From contig DUDF01000196.1 of the NCBI GenBank assembly GCA_012959435.1, positions 1-52,210 on the forward strand: a DNA stretch of 52,210 nt, written 5' to 3'. The DNA is from Candidatus Poseidoniales archaeon (GTDB taxonomy: Archaea > Thermoplasmatota > Poseidoniia > Poseidoniales > Thalassarchaeaceae). A program made the position numbers and the translations under genes. Positions 25,337 to 33,038 of this stretch are shown piece by piece (the stretch's first letter is position 1; each line of letters starts with the position of its first letter). Below the pieces are notes generated by a model. That model was not told the origin of the DNA. It ran no database searches and saw nothing but the letters and a program-made list of their open reading frames with translations.

Positions 25337-26362
25337 ATGGAAGACCAATTAGTTGAGTGTGTACCAAATTTTTCAGAAGGAAAAGACAAAAAAATAATTG
25401 ATGCTATTACATCAGCGATGCTAACAGTCAATGATGTACGATTATTGGACGTTGATATGGGTGCAGATTTCAATCGAACTGTAGTTACAATTGTTGGCCC
25501 ACCAAAATCTGTAGTAGAATCGGCACTTAGAGGAACTGAAGTTGCACTAGAATCTATAGACATGAGGGTGCACGCTGGAGAACACGCACGTATGGGGGCA
25601 ATTGATGTTGTGCCATTTATCCCTGTAAGTAACATTTCTATGGATGAATGTATTGGTCTTGCAGAGAAATACGGGGCAGAAGCAGCTAAACGATTTAATT
25701 TATCAGTTTACCTTTATGCAAAGGCTGCTAGGAGGGATGATCGGATTAATCTCCCGGATATTCGACGAGGAGAGTATGAATCATTTGAGGAAAAATTAGG
25801 TGATTCAAATTGGACACCCGATTATGGCCCTTCTAAATTCAATTCAAAAAGCGGAGTGACTGCTACTGGTGCGCGAACAATTCTTATAGCATACAATGTC
25901 AATTTAGATACCAATAATAAAAGTATAACAAACAAAATTGCTGGGAGATTACGTTCTAGTGGAATCCTAAAAAAAGACACACAGGGAGAGAAAATAATTG
26001 GTGAAGACGGGAAAGCAGAACGAATACCTGGGCGTTTTGAATCTTTACAAGGGGCTGGTTGGATGTACGATGATACTACAGCTCAAGTCTCAATGAACTT
26101 ACTAGATTACACAATTACTGGTCTGCATGATGTAACAGATGCGATACGAGAATTAGCATCTGAAACTGATAATTGCACCACTGCTGGGGAATTAGTTGGA
26201 CTAGTACCATTACAAGCAATCTTGGATTCAGGACGCCATTATTTGGGGCGCGATGATGAGGAAGCAATACTCATTCAAAATGCAGTAGAAGGATTACAAC
26301 TTGATCAATTAGGAGATTTCATAATTGAACAACGTATCATTGAGTACGCGGCGGGTGTTTAG
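25337..26362 (+). CDS. ftcD: Glutamate formimidoyltransferase
   Basis: Moves the formimino group of N-formimino-L-glutamate to tetrahydrofolate, releasing glutamate: the fifth step of the hut route used here. 341 residues, both the N and C subdomains present. Visible blocks: ECVPNFSEGKD at the start, DVDMGADFNRTVVT, the MRVHAGEHARMGAIDVVPF segment with the catalytic His, and LYAKAARR. The single-domain form is followed at once by a separate cyclodeaminase (fchA), whereas vertebrates fuse the two. ATG 25337 is chosen because the upstream open frame overlaps pan. Probably co-transcribed with fchA. Confidence 0.95.
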   Translation: MEDQLVECVPNFSEGKDKKIIDAITSAMLTVNDVRLLDVDMGADFNRTVVTIVGPPKSVVESALRGTEVALESIDMRVHAGEHARMGAIDVVPFIPVSNISMDECIGLAEKYGAEAAKRFNLSVYLYAKAARRDDRINLPDIRRGEYESFEEKLGDSNWTPDYGPSKFNSKSGVTATGARTILIAYNVNLDTNNKSITNKIAGRLRSSGILKKDTQGEKIIGEDGKAERIPGRFESLQGAGWMYDDTTAQVSMNLLDYTITGLHDVTDAIRELASETDNCTTAGELVGLVPLQAILDSGRHYLGRDDEEAILIQNAVEGLQLDQLGDFIIEQRIIEYAAGV

Positions 26363-26381
26363 TCTGACTAATTTCGAAGAA

Positions 26382-26996
26382 ATGAGTCTGCAGGATTTCT
26401 CTGATGCATTAGCATCAACTAACCCAACACCGGGAGGTGGTTCGGCTGCTGCAGTAGCACTTTCTCAAGCGGCCGCACTCACAGTGATGGTTTCAGATAT
26501 CACAATTGGACGTGAAAAATGGGAATTAGGATGGAAAGCATCTGAGGCAGCCAAATTAGTTGCAACGCCTTTAGTAAGTGATGGTTTTTCATTGGCTAAT
26601 GATGATACTGATTCTTTTGTTTCGGTAATGGATTCATTCAAACTTCCAAAAGAGACCACAGAACAGAAAGAGGCTCGGAGTTTAGCAATTCAAGATGCAA
26701 CATACCAAGCAGCATTGGTACCACTTCAAACTGCTAAAGATGCACTTCAACTTTTACTTTGTCAAGAAGAATTAGCCGTAACTGGGAACGCAAATGCAGT
26801 TACTGATGTAGGAGTTGCAAGTCTATTGGCCAGTGCTGCATGCAAAGGAGCACTGTTTAATGTACACATTAATGCAATTTCACTCCCTAATGACTTATCT
26901 GAGCCATTATTGGAACAAGTTACTGAAATTAGGAATATATCAAAAGACGCGAGCAGAGCAGTAATGAAGGCAGTATATACAAGACTCGAACAATAA
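26382..26996 (+). CDS. fchA: Formiminotetrahydrofolate cyclodeaminase
   Basis: Releases ammonia from 5-formiminotetrahydrofolate to give 5,10-methenyltetrahydrofolate, the partner reaction of FtcD. 204 all-helical residues. The family's folate-binding loop is at the N-terminus: MSLQDFSDALAS then TPGGGSAAAV. A second block AVTGNANAVTDVGVAS (family pattern with GN.n..SD...A) is also present. I chose ATG 26382; a GTG at 26355 overlaps the ftcD stop and could also be used. Convergent with the aminotransferase, 17 bases away. Confidence 0.93.
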   Translation: MSLQDFSDALASTNPTPGGGSAAAVALSQAAALTVMVSDITIGREKWELGWKASEAAKLVATPLVSDGFSLANDDTDSFVSVMDSFKLPKETTEQKEARSLAIQDATYQAALVPLQTAKDALQLLLCQEELAVTGNANAVTDVGVASLLASAACKGALFNVHINAISLPNDLSEPLLEQVTEIRNISKDASRAVMKAVYTRLEQ

Positions 26997-27013
26997 TTTG
27001 GGATAGAAGTATT

Positions 27014-28279
27014 CTAATGAATACTTTGTAAAGCATTTTCTAAGCGAACCATGGCATCTGAAACTTCATCGACTGAAACAGCACCGATAGATATCCTGAA
27101 CCAACCACTTTCATCTTCTAATCCAAAGGCTTGGAAAGGTATGACTGCTATGCCTGCTTCTTTTAGGAGCCACAGACGTATCTCTTCGTTTGTATTTACT
27201 CCTAATGCACTAAACAAGTTAAAGCGGGTAGAAAGGTAAATTCCACCTTGCGGTGGGATAAAATCAACAGGTAAACCAGAATCCCTCATCTGCGTTAAAC
27301 TTGTAAATAAAATTTCCATTCTATCTGAAATGCGAGAGTCGAGGTCTTCAAAATACAACTCTAATTTCTTTGGATCTGAGTAGGTTTCAGCTGCTGCTTG
27401 TTGTATAGGTCTTGCAGGCCAAGAACCCATGTGACCAATTAGAGCAATTACTGGTGCAGCAAGTTTTGGTGGCAGCGCCATCCATCCTAATCTCAATCCA
27501 GTAGCTGTTAGTGATTTGGAAATAGCATCAAGAGTTATTGTGAATTCAAACATATCTGGCCTAACTTGTACGGGGTGGACATGTTCAATCCCTTTCACAG
27601 TCATTGTAGAATAAACTTGGTCATACACCAACATTACCGGTTTCTGCCCGGTTTTTCTTCGCTTGTGGTTTTCTTCTAATACCACATCACAAATAGCACC
27701 TAATTCGTCAGCCGTAAAACAAGTACCAGTTGGATTTAGTGGTGAATTTAAGATTAATACTCTAATCTCTGAAATGCGTTCTTTGACGCCATCAGCAGTA
27801 GGAAGAAACCTACTATCAGAATCCCCTTCTATTGCTATATCTTTAGCTGAATTAAGATGGACATAGTAGTGATTATTCCATGCGGGGACACCATGTGCAA
27901 GCCCTTCACCTGGTTCAAGAAAGAGTTTGAAGGACGCGAACAAAACTGGTCTAGCACCACTACCAACAATGATTCCTTCAGAACCAACATTGAGACCGTA
28001 TTTGTAAATCATCCAATTTGACAAACTTTCTCTAAGTTCGGGAAGTCCTGCTGCTGGTGGGTAATTTGTTTGGTTTTGATGCACCACAGATGCTAATGCT
28101 TCAGTAAAAGAAAGGGGGACTTGAAACTGTTCTGGTGAGAAATCACCGACAGTGAAGGCAGTCACCTGTTTACCTTCATCCTTCATTTTTTTGACTTGGG
28201 TTGCTATTGAAAGAATTCTACTTCGCTCAATCCCATTCGCCAGTTCTGACAGGTACCACTCACCATCTGGCCCCGTCAT
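27014..28279 (-). CDS. PLP-dependent aminotransferase, class I/II
   Basis: 421 residues with the fold-type I pattern: YPPAAGLPELRESL, LNSPLNPTGTCF (substrate/PLP Asn182), D220 and Y223 (YDQVYS), Schiff-base Lys255 in ISKSLTATGLRLGW, and a C-terminal RISIGA arginine. This places it with aspartate/aromatic aminotransferases; the amino acid used cannot be read from the sequence. It lies inside the histidine pathway genes and is divergent from hutU, so it could act on histidine-derived or glutamate-linked amino groups, but that is inference from position only. Confidence 0.9.
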   Translation of the reverse strand: MTGPDGEWYLSELANGIERSRILSIATQVKKMKDEGKQVTAFTVGDFSPEQFQVPLSFTEALASVVHQNQTNYPPAAGLPELRESLSNWMIYKYGLNVGSEGIIVGSGARPVLFASFKLFLEPGEGLAHGVPAWNNHYYVHLNSAKDIAIEGDSDSRFLPTADGVKERISEIRVLILNSPLNPTGTCFTADELGAICDVVLEENHKRRKTGQKPVMLVYDQVYSTMTVKGIEHVHPVQVRPDMFEFTITLDAISKSLTATGLRLGWMALPPKLAAPVIALIGHMGSWPARPIQQAAAETYSDPKKLELYFEDLDSRISDRMEILFTSLTQMRDSGLPVDFIPPQGGIYLSTRFNLFSALGVNTNEEIRLWLLKEAGIAVIPFQAFGLEDESGWFRISIGAVSVDEVSDAMVRLENALQSIH

Positions 28280-28299
28280 AACACTCTTGAAACTGATAC

Positions 28300-28311
28300 A
28301 GTCTTTAGACT
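28300..28311. promoter_or_regulatory. Short inverted repeat in the hutU/aminotransferase divergent region
   Basis: AGTCT-TT-AGACT lies between the two divergent starts (28279 and 28357). The position suits a shared operator, but a stem of five bases is short and could be chance. Confidence 0.3.
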
Positions 28312-28356
28312 AAACCATCGGGAATACTGAAATCAATCATTCGCTCCGACACTATC

Positions 28357-30381
28357 ATGGGTCAGTGGGATGCGCTTCAGACTAGCATTCTAGAGGGAAT
28401 TCCCGAAACCCTTCCTGAATACCCAGAATTTGATAAAAATGTTGACCATGCGCCTAATCGTAGAGATATTCTAACACCAAAAGAAAAGCAATTAGCGTTG
28501 AAAAATGCATTACGTTACTTCCCTTCATCACAACATGAAGTACTCGCACCCGAATTTGCTAGCGAGTTAGAGACTTATGGCCGTATCTATATGTACAGAT
28601 TTCGACCAAGTCATATCAAAATTAGAGCATATCCGATTTCAGCATATCCAGCAAAGTCTCAACATGCCGCCGCCATTATGTTAATGATACAAAATAATCT
28701 CGATGAACAGGTTGCACAATTTCCTCATGAATTGATTACCTACGGTGGTAATGGCTCTGTTTTTCAAAATTGGGCGCAGTATCGATTGGCAATGAAATAT
28801 TTGTCTCAAATGACAAATTCTCAAACATTAGTTATGTATTCTGGCCACCCTTTGGGATTATTTCCTTCAAGTGAAGAATCTCCAAGAGTTGTCGTAACAA
28901 ATGGAATGGTAATTCCAAATTATTCTTCCCAAGAAAATTATGAGAAATATAACGCTCTTGGAGTTAGTCAATATGGGCAGATGACTGCTGGCTCCTACAT
29001 GTACATTGGTCCTCAAGGTATTGTCCATGGCACAACGATAACTTTACTCAATGCTGGGAGAAAGTATCTCAACCTCACTGGAAATGATGGTATTTCAGGC
29101 AGAACCTATGTCACAAGTGGATTAGGTGGTATGAGTGGCGCTCAGGCCAAAGCAGCGGTTATCGCTGGGGCTTCATGCATCATTGCTGAAATCAATCCCG
29201 CAGCAGCCAATAAACGGCATGAACAAGGGTGGCTTGATGTAGTTGTACAAGATATTGATGTTGCAATTGATAAAATGGTGGAAGCCGCTGCGAATAAACT
29301 AGCAATTAGTATTGGTTATGTGGGCAATATTGTAACCCTATGGGAACGACTTTGTGAAAGAGGAATTAAAGTGGACTTAGGTAGTGACCAAACTTCACTT
29401 CATAATCCATGGCAAGGTGGTTATTATCCAATACAAATCGGTTTTGATGAGGCTAATGTTATGATGGTAGAAGAACCAACAAAATTCAAGCAACTTGTCA
29501 AAGAATCGCTATGTAGGCATACACTAGCAATCAATGAAATGTGTTCTAATGGAATGCGATTCTGGGATTATGGAAATGCATTTTTACTTGAGGCCAGTAA
29601 AGCAGGAGCAGATATTCTAGAGTCAGATGGTTCGTTCAGATACCCATCTTATGTTGAAGATATCATGGGCCCAATGTGTTTTGACTATGGCTTTGGCCCA
29701 TTCAGATGGGTTTGTACCTCTGGAGACTCAAAAGACCTAAATGAAAGTGATTTAATTGCTAAGAATATTCTTTCGGATATGGCTAAAAATAGCCCTGATG
29801 ACATACAGCAACAAATGTTGGATAATGTAAAATGGATTAAAGAAGCAGATGCGAATAAAATGGTTGTAGGTTCTCAAGCTAGAATCCTATATGCCGATGA
29901 ACAAGGAAGAAGGAGGATAGCAGAAGCATTCAACGATGCTATTTCAACCGGACTGATATCAGCACCTATTGTCCTAGGGCGTGATCATCATGATGTCTCT
30001 GGAACTGATTCACCTTACCGCGAAACCGCGAACATCAAAGATGGGTCTATGTTTAGTGCGGACATGGCCGTACAGAATTTTGTTGGAGACTCATTCAGAG
30101 GAGCGACTTGGGTAAGTTTACACAATGGCGGAGGAGTTGGTTGGGGAGAAGTCATTAACGGTGGATTCGGTCTTGTTCTAGACGGTACAGAACAGGCTTC
30201 AATAAGGTTGAATTCCATGCTTAATTGGGATGTAAATAACGGAATTGCTAGAAGGGCTTGGGCAAGGAACTCTGGTGCATTGACTGCAGCACAAAGGGCT
30301 ATGGCAAGAGACACAACGCTAGATATAACTATCCCAAATATAGCGGATGATGATTTAATTTCTAGATTCTTTATAGATTAA
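28357..30381 (+). CDS. hutU: Urocanate hydratase, long form
   Basis: Adds water to urocanate with NAD+ as an electrophile, giving 4-imidazolone-5-propionate. The core is clear: YGGNGSVFQNWAQY, then GQMTAGSYMYIGPQGIVHG near residue 207, SGLGGMSGAQAKAA, KRHEQGWLD, and the C-terminal LGRDHHDVSGTDSPYRET and HNGGGVGWGEVINGG blocks. 674 residues is about 120 longer than the E. coli/Pseudomonas/Bacillus enzyme (about 550), the size found in a second bacterial clade (for example Bacteroidetes and myxobacteria), which suggests a bacterial origin by transfer. hutH follows 54 bases downstream on the same strand. Confidence 0.96.
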   Translation: MGQWDALQTSILEGIPETLPEYPEFDKNVDHAPNRRDILTPKEKQLALKNALRYFPSSQHEVLAPEFASELETYGRIYMYRFRPSHIKIRAYPISAYPAKSQHAAAIMLMIQNNLDEQVAQFPHELITYGGNGSVFQNWAQYRLAMKYLSQMTNSQTLVMYSGHPLGLFPSSEESPRVVVTNGMVIPNYSSQENYEKYNALGVSQYGQMTAGSYMYIGPQGIVHGTTITLLNAGRKYLNLTGNDGISGRTYVTSGLGGMSGAQAKAAVIAGASCIIAEINPAAANKRHEQGWLDVVVQDIDVAIDKMVEAAANKLAISIGYVGNIVTLWERLCERGIKVDLGSDQTSLHNPWQGGYYPIQIGFDEANVMMVEEPTKFKQLVKESLCRHTLAINEMCSNGMRFWDYGNAFLLEASKAGADILESDGSFRYPSYVEDIMGPMCFDYGFGPFRWVCTSGDSKDLNESDLIAKNILSDMAKNSPDDIQQQMLDNVKWIKEADANKMVVGSQARILYADEQGRRRIAEAFNDAISTGLISAPIVLGRDHHDVSGTDSPYRETANIKDGSMFSADMAVQNFVGDSFRGATWVSLHNGGGVGWGEVINGGFGLVLDGTEQASIRLNSMLNWDVNNGIARRAWARNSGALTAAQRAMARDTTLDITIPNIADDDLISRFFID

Positions 30382-30435
30382 TTGTACAGTAATCCTTTGA
30401 GTAGAATTATTACCACAAGCGAGGTCGGGTAAAAC

Positions 30436-31956
30436 ATGGATTTAGTGCTAGATGGTGACCATCTGTCTATTGCAGATGTTGAATCTGTTGCGAGAGGAAA
30501 TGTCAAAGTTTCTGTTAGTGATGATGCCTGGCAAAGAATACATAATTGTAGAAAGATGATTCAGAAGAAAATTGATGCCCATGAAGTAATGTATGGGGTC
30601 ACCACAGGTATTGGAGAATTTAGTGAGGTCGTATTATCACCTGACAAAATAAAATCATTTCAAAAATTCTTAGTTTACTCTCATGCAGCTGGTATTGGAG
30701 AACCAATGCCAATCGAGGTAGTTCGTGGGGCTATGCTAGGGCGCATTAACGTACACTGCCATGGTAATTCAGGCGGCAGGGCTGAAGTAACTCAATTACT
30801 AATTGATATGCTCAATCAAGGGGTCACACCTGTTGTTGCTAGCAAAGGGTCGGTTGGTGCGTGTGGTGATCTATCTCCAATGTCACAAATTGCAATGACT
30901 ATGATGGGTGATGGAGATGCCTTCTATGAAGGGGAAAGAATGGCAGCTACTGAGGCTTTGAAATCTGCAGGTCTAGAGCCCATTACCCTAGAAGCACGAG
31001 ATGGGTTAGCAATAATCAACGGCAGTAACATGCTAACGGCGATGGCGGCATTGACATTATGTGATGCCATTAGGTGGTTGAAATACCACGATATCTCAGC
31101 CGCAATGACTCTTGAAGCCTTGAATGCAAATATGACTCCCTATGACAATCGACTTCACGAATTACGTGGTTTTACAGGTTCAATTGACACTGCTGATAAT
31201 TTACTTCGATTGACTGCTGATTCCGATATTCTTGCATCTGCAGGTAAGAAAGTTCAGGATGCATATTCATTAAGGTCTACACCACAAGTAATTGGTTCAC
31301 TTAAGGATGCGATAAAATATGCCACATCCCAAGTGGAAATTGAATTAAATGGTGTAGGAGATAATCCGGTTTTTCTTGTAGATGAAGAGAGAGTTATCAC
31401 AGGGGCAAATTTCCAAGGCTCTCCTGTTGCCCTCCCTATGGAAATGGTAGGAATAGGACTCTCAATGGGCGCAGTTCTGTCAGAGAGAAGAATGAACCGA
31501 TTAACAAACCCAGCCCTGTCTGGAGGATTACCACCGTTCCTAACTGAACAACCAGGATTACATTCTGGATTAATGGTAGCACAATATACTGCTTGCGCAC
31601 TTGTAGCAGAAACAAGGATTCTCTCCCACCCTGCAGCAAATCAGAGTATTCCTGCTGCTGCTGACCAAGAAGACTTCGTCAGCATGGGCATGACGACCAC
31701 CCAAAAAACAAGACAAATTATGGAAAATTGTTTTGGTGTTTTGGCAATTGAAATGATTGCTTCATCGCAAGCTATCGACATCCGAGGTGGCGAGCCAGGC
31801 AAAGGAACAGGCATTGCCCACAAAATTATTCGTCAAAGTATTGACCATCTAGATGACGATAGGCCCCTCTTCCCTGACCATGATACAATGGTTACAATTC
31901 TTCAATCTGGTTCAATGATAAATGCTGTAGAAGATGAAATTGGAACCATTAATTGA
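30436..31956 (+). CDS. hutH: Histidine ammonia-lyase with Ala-Cys-Gly cofactor triad
   Basis: Removes ammonia from L-histidine to give urocanate. 506 residues, usual length. Family residues: Y53 (VMYGVTTGIG), H83 (YSHAAG), N195 (IINGSN), Y277 and R280 (QDAYSLR), F326 (ANFQG) and the Glu of DQEDFVSMG. The MIO cofactor normally forms from Ala-Ser-Gly in GSVGASGDL; here residues 142-144 are Ala-Cys-Gly (codons GCG TGT GGT at 30859-30867), in the context GSVGACGDLSP. In Pseudomonas putida HAL a Ser143Cys change has been reported to keep activity, so this natural variant could be functional. Substrate assignment rests on the hutU, hutI and ftcD neighbours; other aromatic lyases share the fold. Confidence 0.93.
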   Translation: MDLVLDGDHLSIADVESVARGNVKVSVSDDAWQRIHNCRKMIQKKIDAHEVMYGVTTGIGEFSEVVLSPDKIKSFQKFLVYSHAAGIGEPMPIEVVRGAMLGRINVHCHGNSGGRAEVTQLLIDMLNQGVTPVVASKGSVGACGDLSPMSQIAMTMMGDGDAFYEGERMAATEALKSAGLEPITLEARDGLAIINGSNMLTAMAALTLCDAIRWLKYHDISAAMTLEALNANMTPYDNRLHELRGFTGSIDTADNLLRLTADSDILASAGKKVQDAYSLRSTPQVIGSLKDAIKYATSQVEIELNGVGDNPVFLVDEERVITGANFQGSPVALPMEMVGIGLSMGAVLSERRMNRLTNPALSGGLPPFLTEQPGLHSGLMVAQYTACALVAETRILSHPAANQSIPAAADQEDFVSMGMTTTQKTRQIMENCFGVLAIEMIASSQAIDIRGGEPGKGTGIAHKIIRQSIDHLDDDRPLFPDHDTMVTILQSGSMINAVEDEIGTIN

Positions 31957-31959
31957 GAA

Positions 31960-32895
31960 TTATCTGGCCTCGGCCAATAATTTCTGGATTTCAGTTTCAA
32001 CTTCATCCAACCCTGTTAATTGCATAATACGAAAATGAAGTTTAGTTGCTGAAGTAGTAAATCCTAACTGTTCTAATTCCTTAATTCTTCTTTCACACTC
32101 AGTTGCTCGGCGTACTTTTTCTTCGAAGGCAAAATACCTTTGATGCCTAACTACTCTATCGTCAACGAGAACCACGGGTTCTAACTCGCTAACATCAAAG
32201 CCCATCCCTTTCCATTGTTCAAGGCGCCGTTGAAGGATTGCCCTTGACAGACTTTTTTCAGGAATACGACTCAATACAACAAATCCCGGCTCTACTTCTA
32301 CAGCCAGGCTATCATCAATTTGACCGCTGATGGTACTCTCATCATCAATTTCTTCCAGTCCTATTGTTGAATTGTCTTCAGGCTCAGCATCTACTATAGG
32401 AACTGCATTTTCTTCAGATGTGTTCTGTTCAATTAAAGTGAAATTAGGTGCTTCACGTCTAATCTTTGCTACTTGTGTAGATTCAAATGCTAAAGGCGAA
32501 TATGGTAGAACCAAAGTCCAATTTGTATCCACCAATGCATCAGCAAGAGATTGGACAAAATGGATTAATGAATCAAAACCATGTAAATCTGATAAGTATT
32601 CCACGGCATCTAGCCAAATAATACCAGAACCTGATGAAATGGTGGAATTTAAGAAGTGATTAATTTTCTCTAAAGCCGGATCTATTGCATATTTATCTTG
32701 ACGGCTAGTTATCCAATGAAATCTGATGGATTGCAAATTAATCCAGCGTGATAACCGAGTTGGTGCGAGACGAGATAAAACCAGTAACGTGCGGTCAGCG
32801 GTGGCCATCTGTTGTAACCACACATAACCCTCTCTTGGGTCATCTAACTGGATACCATATACTCGCGATGAACCAGGTGGCCATGTGTCTGTCAT
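31960..32895 (-). CDS. DUF835-type protein with C-terminal helical region
   Basis: 311 residues. The N-terminal two-thirds match DUF835, common in Thermoplasmata and related archaea: GYVWLQQMATADRTLLVLSR, then a Trp-containing strand, SGSGIIWLDAVEYLSDLHGF, and LVLPYSPLAF. Function is unknown; the domain often occurs with signalling domains. An acidic linker (about 170-205) leads to a helical C-terminus rich in Arg and Glu (LEQWKGMGFDVSELEP, VRRATECERRIKELEQLGF). Start ATG 32895 (MTDTW) is preferred over an upstream codon. Its stop lies three bases from the hutH stop, convergent. Confidence 0.72.
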   Translation of the reverse strand: MTDTWPPGSSRVYGIQLDDPREGYVWLQQMATADRTLLVLSRLAPTRLSRWINLQSIRFHWITSRQDKYAIDPALEKINHFLNSTISSGSGIIWLDAVEYLSDLHGFDSLIHFVQSLADALVDTNWTLVLPYSPLAFESTQVAKIRREAPNFTLIEQNTSEENAVPIVDAEPEDNSTIGLEEIDDESTISGQIDDSLAVEVEPGFVVLSRIPEKSLSRAILQRRLEQWKGMGFDVSELEPVVLVDDRVVRHQRYFAFEEKVRRATECERRIKELEQLGFTTSATKLHFRIMQLTGLDEVETEIQKLLAEAR

Positions 32896-33038
32896 CTTCC
32901 CCAATACGACACTCCGCACTACCTGTTATTGACGCCTTCGGCGTATCCACCAAATTATCTACTGATAGGGAATAAATCAATATTATCTCATGAACCATTA
33001 TATCATCAATTAGTTTGGAAAGTTTGAAGGCGAGAGCA

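Noticed and set aside
27014-28279. Histidinol-phosphate aminotransferase
   Set aside because: No biosynthetic his genes nearby and the core blocks fit the general class I group equally well; left without a gene name.
32932-32944. Hairpin ACGCC-TTC-GGCGT upstream of the EF-hand gene
   Set aside because: Five-base stem just after the start of the divergent DUF835 gene; could be chance, no context for a function.
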